Assembly (NCBI GenBank): GCA_028023455.1
Contig: JAQFVV010006305.1
Location: 1,045,001 to 1,109,000 of the forward strand
DNA length: 64,000 bases
Source of the DNA: Epiperipatus broadwayi
Lineage: Eukaryota; Onychophora; Udeonychophora; Euonychophora; Peripatidae
Direction of reading: 5' to 3'
A program made the position numbers and the translations under genes. The notes beneath the pieces were generated by a model. It was not told the origin of the DNA, did no database searches, and saw nothing but the letters and a program-made list of their open reading frames with translations. Position 1 is the first letter of the stretch, and every line of letters starts with the position of its first letter. Positions 14,101 to 26,100 of this stretch are shown one piece after another.

Positions 14101-17100
14101 TGAATAAAATTTACTACCATGAGCCAAAACATATGGTTACAATATATATGTTCAGTATTGATATAACAAATAAAGTTTTTGAAAAGAAAAAGAAGGATTT
14201 TCAATTTGCTGATATTATTGTAGAACATATATATTTTAAAAGAAAAAGTGATTGTACATTTGCTGTGTTATAATATATGAAAAATAATTGATTGAGAACT
14301 CACTATATTATTATTAAGAATTAATTGATAGGTATTAGTTAAATCATGCAAAGTAAATAAATTTCTTTTTTGGAAACAATCCAAAAATCATTAATATGTT
14401 TGTTTGTTTTTTTAATTTTAATTTTTAGTTTTTATTATATCATTTATTTTAAATATTTTATGCAAAAAAATAATTAAAATTGAATTTTTAAAAAATTTTC
14501 TATCCTATACATAGCATCTAATATATATGTAAATAAACAATTCAAAGTACTAATGCTCATTTTTTATTTGTCTAGCAATGAAACTAAAATTCTTTTAGAT
14601 GTTGTGTGATTGCTTATTCCTGAAAAATAAACAATAAAACATAAGATCATAACATTAAAACTTTTAATTTTAGAAAAATTTCATATTCAAACCTTATTGG
14701 CCTTAGATAATTCAGAAATTAGCAGAATGTAATTATATGAGATAGATGATAATTTCTTATGCAAAAATATGAAAAATGTCAAATGCACTTTCATTAAATA
14801 TTCAATTATTATTAAAAACAAACGCATTGATTACATTTTGGGTGCAAGTTTCAGAATTGTGAATGATGATTTTGAGAGAATCTTAATTGACAATGGGATT
14901 TTTCTGAAACTAAATGCTTTAATCTTGATCTATTGGATTTCATTGTTTATTTTTCAGGAGTTTGATTATGTTATGTATATATATATATCCTTTTTTTTTT
15001 ACTTTTAAAGGTTTTAAATTCTAAAGATTGTCACTTTAAAATGCAAGATCAATTTGGTACATTATACAATGATGGTGACTACATGATATTTAGAGCGCAA
15101 ACTTTTAAACCTGAATTTTGGGTAATTTAGTTTTTTTTCTTAGATTTTTTCTTTCTTGCATTTTCCTATTAAAACTAATTTTTTTAATGGGAAATGATTT
15201 ATTCCATTACTATCTTTAATATTTTCGTAAGTCTAATTATGAAATTGAATATATCTAATAAATGAATGGCTAAATGGTTAATCACTCTGCCTAATATATG
15301 AATCTTTGTTGCAGAGATCACATGCATAATAAAAGATTTATCATTCAACTGCTTTAATGAGATATACATTTTATTCTATATAAACTTTTTAGATGTCTTG
15401 GAATTAACATTAGTAATTCAATAAATTCGTAAATATGGTGCTACATATATATACAACATATGTAAATTAAACACACACTATTCTAAAAAGTATATGAATA
15501 ATATTTGCATATGCTCAACTTGAAATTTTTTTATAAATTAAATAGTATGATAATGGACTAAGTTCCCTTTTATCAAAAGTGTATTGCTATATTTTTTAAA
15601 TGATTATATTTATTTTCCTTTCGCTTTTATCTGTAATTCTTTTGCATACATATGCACATGTGTATCGAAGTGGTTTTATTTATATGTACACATGTTTGAA
15701 AAACAGTGAACAATATTTATTATCATCTGGAGATAATGTATGGTAAATTTGCATATACTGTATATATGTCTCATTTCTATCTATTTGTCGCATTTTTGAT
15801 ATTAAGGTCCAGAATGCTTGAGGATTTTCTGGTTATAAAGTGAAATATATCTTGCATTAGAGTTAATGATTAATTACCTAAGTGATGCAAAAAATAGATT
15901 TAAATATTTAATGCACACTTTAAGGATTGAATAACTATTTATTTGATATTTATTATATTCCCCTGTTTTTAAATTTAATATATATATATAAATAATTTTT
16001 ATCTAATTGCTTTGTGTTACTGTAGAAATATAAAATGATAATAAATGGTGAAATGTAGAAAATAGGGGAAGTTGTTCTAATGAAATCCAAGTTTATGTAA
16101 GAATTTGTACCAATAGTAGTTAGCTTTTAATAAATCCATTAAATTTTATCAAGATAATAATTGTTGAAATTTTAAAATTTTCTGATATGATTCATAAGAG
16201 TTTATAGCTAGAATGAGAAGCATAATTAGTATTTCATTAAAATTTAAATTTCATTCACTTTATTTTATAATCAAAATAATATTAGTTAATGTATTGACAG
16301 TGTTATACAACAAATAATTATATAGTTCATACTTTTGCAATAAATTCCCACATTGTGTAATATAATGTTTTAACATTTTATAAATTATAGAAAACAAATT
16401 TTTTTAAGTTACGTTAAAATAGGTATTTTTTTAATTATTTATAAATTTGCACTGGGAATCAAATCTTTATTTAAATGATAATTATCAACTAATTGTATAT
16501 CTTGCTAAATGAAGATGGCTGGCAAATGTTCATAAACTTTAAAATTAATTAATAGTAATATAAAGACAATGAAATATAGAAAATGATGGAACATTTTAAC
16601 AACACTTTTTTTTTTTTTTGGCAAAAAAGCAATTTACAATTACAGCTTTTAATAAGAATGTTAGATAGTCAAAACTATAAGGAATAACAATAGTTAAAAG
16701 GATTGTAAAAATTAAAAAAAAATAGTATAATATTATACAAAAAGAATATAAAAAAAAATTAATGTAATTAAGGAAATGTAATTATAATAATTTATAATAA
16801 AATGATTTAATGAAAAAGGATAGCAACTCTTTAACTTATTTAAAAACAAAATTAAGTTTTCCACAAAAACAAAAAAGTTAATTTATAATTATAGAGAAGA
16901 TTAAATTTTTAAATTTGTTCATTAACTGAAACACAGGCTTGTTATATGCCTGTGGCTATATATATGTAATATAGGGTATATGAGCACAGACTTTCACACC
17001 ACCCACCTCTCTCCACTCTATCTAATAACACTGATACACCTAAACACATATATGCTGAAAAGATAAATAATCACCAATATGCGTATTTCATGCTAAACCA

Positions 17101-20100
17101 GCAATCATCAGTTGGTCCAGACTGTCATCTTTACACACATATATAGTATAAGTGCTCAGATTATTTATCTTTTCAGCATATATGTGTTTAGGTGTATTAG
17201 TGTTATTAGATAGAGTGGAGAGAGGTGGGTGGTGTGAAAGTCTGTGCTCATATACCCTATATTAAATTTGTTCGTTATGTAATAAATAATATTTTAATTC
17301 ATATTTGTGCATTAAAGTTTACTTAGTTTTTTTAAAAAGAAAAAATATTAACTAATATTTTATGACTACTTTAAGTAATGCTATTTAGGAAAGATTCTTC
17401 TAATATCTAGGAGACTTCATTAATATTTTATTAGTCTTTCTTTATATAATTTATCTTTTTTTTTCTGTTCATTAAGGAATAATGAACAAATTTCAATAAA
17501 TATTAATAACATATATCAGTTGTCTTTCTTTTTGTAAATAATTATATTATTTATCCTTATAAAAAAGAATGAAAGTAATTACAAATTATTTGTTGCTACA
17601 TCTTGGAAAAAGCTTGAGAAAGATAAATTCTCAGAATAATATTAATATGAAACAACAGCAACTACAACAAAAACATTAATTGAAAAGAAGAAAATTACTC
17701 GCTTTTAAAATTATTATTATTATTTTACATTTGAAAATAAATCTCAAGTTTTTAATTATACAATATTCCATAGCAATTATAAGTAGGGTAGGAAAACTAT
17801 TGGTAAAAAATTGCTTGAGCATAAGAAATGATATTGTTGAAAAGTTTGCAAGTAATGCTAAATGGGTCAAAAATATTAAAAAAAAGAACAAATTTATATA
17901 ATTTTTACATAGTAGATAGCAAAAATTATATTAATAAATTCAAACCTGTTTTTAAAAATGGCTTGAAAACTAAATTGATAAAATCATTTTTGAAAATTTT
18001 TATTTCTCTAACACTTGAAAAACAAAAATTGTGATAGAAATATTAATGAAAAAAAAAGTCAGACATGGATTATTAATGAATGATTAAATTCAGTGAATAT
18101 ACGTATATTATTGCCAATTGAATTTATTGTTCAAAATGATAATAATAAAATTAACTGCTGAGAAAATTATATAAATCTGTTCAAATATAATTGCAAAGAA
18201 ATATAAAATTATTCAAAGTTATATAAATATCTTCTTTATAATAGATAGAATATTTTATTTGGGGGGAAAGGTTCATATGGAAAGATATTTTAAAGCCATT
18301 GAATATTTATAACCCAAACAAGGAGGGGAAGGGTATTAATTGTAAAATTGTTAGTAAATATAAAAAATCATTAATTAGATGTAATAAAAATGATTATGAT
18401 TATTAGTTAAAGCAGGAATGACTAACATATGGTGTACTCGCCAAACTTGATGCATTAATTTTGGCACATTGAATCCTTGATTATTATAAATAAAAAGTAA
18501 GATAAAGGATTAGTAATAATCATTATTGTCTTTATCTGAGGTTTGATTGGTGTCAAAGTTGTGTGTGGAGTGAGTTTGATAATGGTAAATAAAAATGTAA
18601 CAAGATAAATCTTATAAAATAATATTATAATTGAAAAACAATTTTTATTAACAATCAGAAAAAAAATCAAATTCAGTGAATCAAACTTTTTAAAAAAAAG
18701 TGTATTCAATATATAAAGACATTTCATATTTCTTTAATTTTGAGGATTAATCCAGAGTGAATATTTAATTGGCTGAGGATAGAATTCAATGGAGAGCCCC
18801 AAAATTTATTTCAGAAGAGATTAAGAGATAAAACATGTGATGTGTATATATACACATATTTGTGGGTCATGATTATTTTGTATAATTATTCCAAAACTCA
18901 TTTTTAACTTATTGGTTTTTTTTTTTTTTTTGGTTCTCTTTCACATTTTTTTTCTGTAACTAGTATGGCTATACCCTTTACGAATGCAGCTAACTGTAGT
19001 ATAATAATAGTGAAATAGAAAAATCACATGAACTAATTCTAATTTTTTTTTTTAAAAAAAAAGGATTATTATAGTACTATTACAATATAATTATTTATAT
19101 TGTACATAAATATATGGGTAAAATCAAATATGAATTATTTTAAATATGCTAGAAAATTCTTAGCATGGAATATTAATAGAAATTTGTTTAGAAAAACAAT
19201 AAAAAGATAATTATACATTTTAAAGAAATTTTAACAATTTGATTATCATTGAGAGAATAACTGAAAAATAGTCAACTTTTTTTTTTTTTATTAAGAAAGA
19301 AAAGTTAATTAGATAATGGAGGGAAGAATAAATAAAAATTTAAAAATAATATAGAATTTTTTTTTGGTACAAAATTAATCTGTCATAATTGCAAGAAAGA
19401 ATTGATATATATGGATATATGAGTGTGTGTATTTATACACACACAAATGTTTATAACACAGAACATATATTTGAGTATACTGCAAATAGTTAAATTTCAA
19501 TTTTAAAAAATTTATCTATAATGTCTTCTTTATAAAATTTAAAATAATTAATCTTAAGCAAAATTGAAATTGACAGCTATTTAAATTTTAAGATTGATTA
19601 TTTTAAATTTTATATTTAAGTATATATTTTTATTTAATAATGAAAATATATATAGTATTCATTAAAAAAAAAAATCAAGATAAGTAAATCAAACAGTCAA
19701 GTCTTCTCTTCACTAATCTTAGATATAAATGTGAGAAAAGAAAAAAAAGGAACAATTCTATGCCTCTTCTCAAAAAGAAACATAAAAATAAGAAAAATAT
19801 CAGAAAAAATAAAATCTACTCTGATAACATGAAAAAGTGTGCCAGATAAATTTACCAAAAAGTGGTTGATGAGTTCTGCTTTGGTCTTCTAGAAGTCTAA
19901 ACGTAGCAAGATTTTATGGTCAGTTTGGCAACCAGGAGGAGAAAAGTTTTTAGTGAGAAAAGTGCCTGGGTCTGGTAACATGAAGAAATCTTGGCTGAAA
20001 ATAGTATATTTGTTAAGGTAATCTAAGTGTACATATCTATATATTTATATATATATGTATTTAAATATTGCCTTTTAATATGCTCATAAAATATCTACTA

Positions 20101-23100
20101 TTCTTTTTTTTTAAAAAATAAAAAGTAATAATTTATTTTTGTCAATAGTAATATTATATTTTTTTTAAAAAATTATCTTACTACATACAATGTATAATTT
20201 ATTTTCATTAAGCTATTTGCAACTTCAGTTTTTTTTTTTCTTCATTTATTTCAAATAGCTGTTTTTAATATCAAATCTAATATTTCATAAAACATTAATT
20301 GCTTCTTTGAACTTTTGGAATTCACTTCTTATCATTTTCACCTCTTCTAATAATTTAATCTATTCCTCTAATGTAGAAGACTACAAGCAAAGACAGAATC
20401 CTAATATCTTCTCTTTTTTTGATGCTTAGATAGTTAGAAATGTATTAATAATATAACTACATTTAATTTATCTATAAGTATATACAATATATACAAAAAC
20501 ATAGAAATAATTAAAATATTTTTTTAATAGTTTAATCCAATCATATTTTAATTTCAAATTTTAGTTTGTTAAAATTTGCAGTTAAATCTAAATTGTTTCA
20601 TATTGGAAATGTTCCAAATGTGAATTATATGATGCTTAACTTCTGCTATTAGCAACAGTAATTCATTCTATTTACTCTATTCCGGAGCCATCTACTGTTA
20701 GCTTGAATAATCATTAAGCACTAGATGGCAGTGTTCCAAGACTAGTTTCTGGCTTTTATATTTTTTTAGTTATTGGCTTATTATCAGATCTATAAATCTT
20801 TGCAAACTGGTTGTCTTGGCTTCAAAAGCTTATTTTTTCCAATTTCAGAGTATTATTTTGATAATATTAAAGAATTAAAGATGTTAGCTGGTTGTGCTTC
20901 ACTGCTTATGACTAGTATTCATTGATTGCTCAAGCTTATAATCAATAACTCTAGAATAGAATAGAGCAAATTACTGCATCTAAAAGTATGCATGTGCATA
21001 AGTAAAGAAAGTTATATGATAATATAATGATGTTTAATTGCAAAATTTACATTGGATTCTGAACTTGTCTTTTTTTTTGTCATCTATTTATATATATATG
21101 AAATCTTGACATTTTTTTTTAAAAAGTTGATACTATTTAATTATCAATGTTTAAACATCTTTGAAATAATTTAAATGTTTTAAATTTTTTTTTGTTTTTA
21201 ACCAATTATTTTGTATTCATTTTTTTAAAAATTGATATTAATGTTTAACATGTTTATTTTTTGATTTTCATTTTAAAATGCTGAGTATTACTAGTAGTTT
21301 ATTCATTGGAATTTTTTTTTTTAATAAAACACTTGGTTTGATAATTTCCATACATTAAATAATAATTATACCTGTAATCTTAAGTATGGGAAAGTTATTT
21401 AATAGATTATAAATGATTATAAAAAGTAAAGGAAAATATAATTTAAAAAATTTATTTCTCAACATAAACTTCACTGATATTGGATATATTTTTTCTATTG
21501 TTTTGTCATTAGTGTGAAAATAGCTTAGTAGTCTTAAAAATAGTAGTATAGAAGTCTTTTATCTGTTGTCATAGTACTGGTTTATCTGTCTTTTATAAAA
21601 TTTTAATATCTTGATACAACTAACATCTCATAAACAGAAAATATTTGGTTATGAATAGTTTTTGCAGATCTTTTCGCAGCAAAAAAAATTAGCAGTCATA
21701 TAATATTTTTATTAATAAAAGCCTAAAGTGTTGTCATCATTTTAACTAGTGAAATCAGCCGTTGAACATGTGCAATGAGTGACATAATGTTATTTTCCTT
21801 GAATAGAGTGAGGAGTTTCTGAATATTAGATTTTTTTACATATTACAATGTTGTTTGTAAAATAGTCTTTTTACATTAATAAGTACTGAAGCAAATTAAA
21901 AGGAATTTTCTTTAAAAAGACATGCATTTGTTCTGTTACCTTCTATTAAAGGCAAAAAGACCCTTTAACCAAATTAAACATTCATGTTATCTGAAATCTT
22001 TTTATACTACTGTAAACATATTGCATTCCCCTCTTTAGTTCCAATGTCATTTCCTTATATTTTCCTTTTTCATAATTATGTTCTTTTTTTTTTCCACTTT
22101 CTATATTATTCATTCTAATTCTCTCATTTTCCTAACTCCATAAAACCACATCTGTGATTCAAATTTTTAATCTATTTTTATCTCATTGATGTGATGTGAT
22201 GTGATGCACTGTGACTTCTCCTTAAACAAAGTCAGGAATCTCTCAGCAACTATTCCCAGAGAAACCTGTTAGCCACTTTACCTTCCATTCCCCACTAAGT
22301 TTTCCCATATTCTGCTCTATCCCATTTCCACAACATAATCTTTGTCAACTCTATGGCTTTTATATCTAAATCCCCCTTATTTTTTCCCAAAATTAGCATA
22401 AAAAACGATAACCCACTTTCTGCATAATCACTTTTTTTCATATTTATTCTTCCATAACTTCATTATTTGTATCCTTTCTGTTTTCAAGCATTTACATTCA
22501 ATTAACAGATGCCTAATATTTTCTATTCCTTCCTTATACAATTTACAGATTAAATAATCCATATTTTTCCATTTACATGTATTCTCTTGTTGCTAAAGAT
22601 CCCATTCGAGCCTTAAACAAGGCCGATGCTTTGACACATGAAAAAAAAAAAACCCCAATAAACTACTTTCCTTACTATTATGCTGCCATCTGTTGATATA
22701 TATAAAACATGTTTTCTATTCCACTTCTTTCATTTGTAATGTGTTTATAAAATTTCCCTCATATTAAACATTTTTGAAGTTTTTTTATTATTATTGTTTA
22801 TTATTATATAAATATTTGAAAACCAGGCACTCTTCACAAACCTGGGAGCTTAATTGTAAGTATAAAGGATTTGAACTCAGATTTTCAAATACCCTTCAAC
22901 TATCCACATTATCTCATACAACTGATACACTTGACCACACACATGTAGAAAAGATTAATAATCACCAATACACGTATTTCATGCTAAACCAGCACTCATC
23001 AGTTGGTCCAGACTATCATCTCTCACACATATATATAATCAATGCTCAGTTTATATTAAGATAGCAAATCTTCATACTTTAATGGACAGGCTTCAATCCA

Positions 23101-26100
23101 CTGCAACCTCCAACTTTTCAGCCATCCATATCATTGAAAATCTGATGATGAAAACTCAAATCCCATGCTGATGCCAATATTATTGCCATGCCCATGTTTA
23201 CCTGAAGTCACTCTGACCCCTCATGTATAGGACAGTATCCATTAAATACATATAAGAGGGATGGACAGGATACAAGCTTGATATGTAAATATTTGAAAAC
23301 CAGGCACTCTTGATTATATATATATGTGTGAGAGATGATATTCTGGACCAACTGATGAGTGCTGGTTTAGCATGAAATACGTATATTGGTGATTATTAAT
23401 CTTTTCTACATGTGTGTGGTCATGTGCATCAGTTGTGTGAGATAGTGTGGATAGTTGAAGGGTGTTTGAAAATCTGAGTTCAAATCCTTTACACTTATTA
23501 TTATATAATTATATTTAGTATATCAAATATGTTTCTTTATAATCAATCTTATTTCATGCTGCAATATTTTTTGTTAAAGACAAATGGTATCAAGTTGTGC
23601 ATTAATCTTTATTTTTAATTATTTGATCACTTCTCAAAATGTAAATTAGTATTAAAATATTGTACTTCTCTATTATTCTTTATAAAAAAGAAAAAGCTCT
23701 GTTTTTTTCGATAATTGAATTTCTGTCGTTAGAGGACTGTTATTTAGTTTTTGGTAATTTGCTATACTCTCAACTTACAGTTTATTTGCCATAAAATATT
23801 GTTTTTATTTTGATATATACATACTTAATTTTTAAAAAAATGTTCACTGTATCATTGAAATGTTATTGTTCTTGAATTAATTTTGCAGTCTTTGTTATTT
23901 GCATTTTTGTATTTTTTTTTAATAGCATAACTTCTATAAATATTTATTATTTCACAGCAGTTTGTTTCTTTCAAAATTCTCTTATTTTTATCTGTATCTA
24001 TATATATATATATAATGATTTATGAATTATTTTTTACATTGTAAAAATAAAAAGATCAATGATTTTTCTTATCAGTCTTAGTATAATGTTAAAAAAATTT
24101 TTTTAGCATTCCTGATATTATTGAAGGAAATCTTCTACATATATTTTATCCAGAAAATGGTTGGTAGGATTTAGTCAAAACATTAGTATAATACTAATAT
24201 TAATAATAAACGAGTATATGTGATGAATCTGAGATATATGTTTACATTTTTTATCTATAAAAGTCTTTGCTTTAATAAACACAGTGTATAATATTTGTGT
24301 GAAGAGTGAGGGTCTGCAGATATATATATACTTTCAAAATATATATATACTTACATATGATCATATTAATAGTATAAGTATTAATAATTTATTATTAATT
24401 TTAATGTTTTAAAATAATAAATGTCACTGATTTAATTTATTGTTTTAAACAGGCTTTTCTTGTAGATTTCTATTCATATAATGTGAATGCGACTCCAGAT
24501 TTTCTTCCACAAAGGCTTTGCTTTGCATATATAATTCCAAGTAATCTTAAAGAAACTTTAGGTACTAGAATTGTTCCTATTACTGGTATGAAACATGATC
24601 CTGTTGGACAGTTAACAGGTAAAAGATTTTTTTAAAAACAATTTATATGGATCTATAAAAATATTTATTATTTTTTTAAAGCTATTAAGATGTTTACTAT
24701 AGTAATAAACTACCAAACAATATTATTAGAGTATTAAGTATAAAAATCAGAAAGCTATATATTACATATGCAAAAATAATCTTATAATTGTAATTGTTCA
24801 AATAAATCAGAAACTATCTTGTAAATTTAGATTTTCTTCTGCCTCAGCTTGAATTGATTATCCTAGTGAAGATATATATTAGAATATCTCTTCATAATTA
24901 TTTGTGTAATGAATAATCAAACTATAATTTTATCAATGTCAATGCTAGTTAAATTTACTGAAAAATATTGTATAGTTTTAAAATTATAAATTTAACACTT
25001 CATTGGATTTTATATATATTTCCTCAATGCTTTAACTGCACAGCAATTTTATTTAGGCATAATTTGATTTGAAATAAATAATCATTTTTTAATGGATATA
25101 AAATTAAGCCTTGAAAAAAGAAACACGTTAGAGAGAAAATATTAATAGAAAACAATATAATGAAATAGTTAAATATAAAATTATAATTTTAAAACAATGT
25201 AGAAAGAAATTAAAATCAATTATCACTGCAAAGGGCATATTTTAAAATTCTGTATTTCCAAATTATTATTTTACTATATATCTTATTTTTTTGATTAACC
25301 ACATTTGTGATTGTATTTAAAGTCATTACTTTTTTTTATTGAATTTTATTGTTAAAAATGCATTTTTTGTGTAAAGAATAATCCGAAATTTAATTTAAAT
25401 TTGTCTACAAAAAAAGCTATCTTTAGATTGGTCAACTATATTACAATTCTACTAGAAATTCCCTTATATTTAAAAGTATTATAAATTAATTATGTTGTTT
25501 TAGCTATGACATTTTAGCAGATTACTAACTAGTTCAACTTGATACATTTTCTGTTTTGCTTTAAAACTTTTTTAAATTCAACTTTTGTTTAACAATGTGG
25601 CAATTTTAAAATATACTTGTAGACTTTCATCTTGCAGTGGATCGATAATAGTTGAAAATAATGATGACGACAGATGTATATTAAATCATCATCATTTTCA
25701 ATTACTATTGATCCACTGCAGGAAGATCTCTCCAAATTCAATCCATCTTCTCCGAACTCACATCACTTCAGCACACTTCTCTTATTTCATCCATCCATCT
25801 CAGATTTTACAATTTCACTGTCCTTTTATTATTATCTCTTCTAGCAATGTCCTGCCCAACTCCAGTCTCTTAATTTTTACAATGATATCAGTAATACCTG
25901 TTTGTTCTCTCACTCATGTATTTTGTTTTCAATTTCTTCTTATGACTCCTACCATGCATCTCTCCATACTTCATTGCATGGTCTGTAATCTCTGTATTGC
26001 TCTTCTGTTAAGCGTCCAAGTCTCAGATCCATAAGAACTGGTAAAACACATATATTAAAAACCTTCCTTTTCAAATACATATGCATATTTTCTTTTAATA

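Larger units (their letters stand above)
4612..15010. other. GPCPD1 intron, 10.4 kb, with LINE fragment and unnamed repeat block
   Basis: From 4612 to about 7400 it is featureless AT-rich sequence with a CA microsatellite near 6925-6940. From about 7400 to 12450 sequence complexity rises: a possible SINE head (7425-7515), a CT run with a TATATAAG-like box (7972-8015), a purine-biased stretch (8160-8500), 25-bp repeats (10208-10280) and 70-bp repeats (11320-11575). I see no coding region in that block; an old transposon is likely. A LINE fragment follows at 12637-13612, then plain intron to the exon at 15011. Confidence 0.6.
22810..23510. repeat. Large palindrome with a hammerhead core in each arm
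   Basis: The left arm (about 22840-23044) and right arm (about 23310-23510) are inverted copies sharing AAAGGATTTGAACTCAGATT, ACCACACACATGTAGAAAAG and the hammerhead region. A direct repeat, AATATTTGAAAACCAGGCAC plus TCTT, sits at 22812 and 23288. The spacer (23045-23285) is noticeably richer in G+C than anything nearby and has no open frame of useful length; it may be a remnant of the mobile element's body. The layout resembles the inverted terminal structures of Penelope-like elements. Confidence 0.85.
15122..24452. other. GPCPD1 intron, 9.3 kb
   Basis: It holds a possible SINE head (15262-15330), a hammerhead palindrome (16968-17264), a LINE fragment (22189-22680) and a larger hammerhead palindrome (22810-23510). 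A richer patch at 19850-20010 has no frame or motif I recognise. The fragment around 20715-20760 (CACTAGATGGCAG and GACTAGTTTCTGGCTT) looks like a small relic of the repeat at 44.9 kb. The overlapping open frames at 17676-18034 and 18455-18727 are low-complexity and not called. Confidence 0.6.

Noticed and set aside
19850-20010. Richer patch as a gene fragment or mariner remnant
   Set aside because: Both strands were read; stops occur in each frame and no transposase motif is visible.
23138-23160. CTGATGATGAAAAC as a hammerhead
   Set aside because: There is no room for a stem II between the two boxes.
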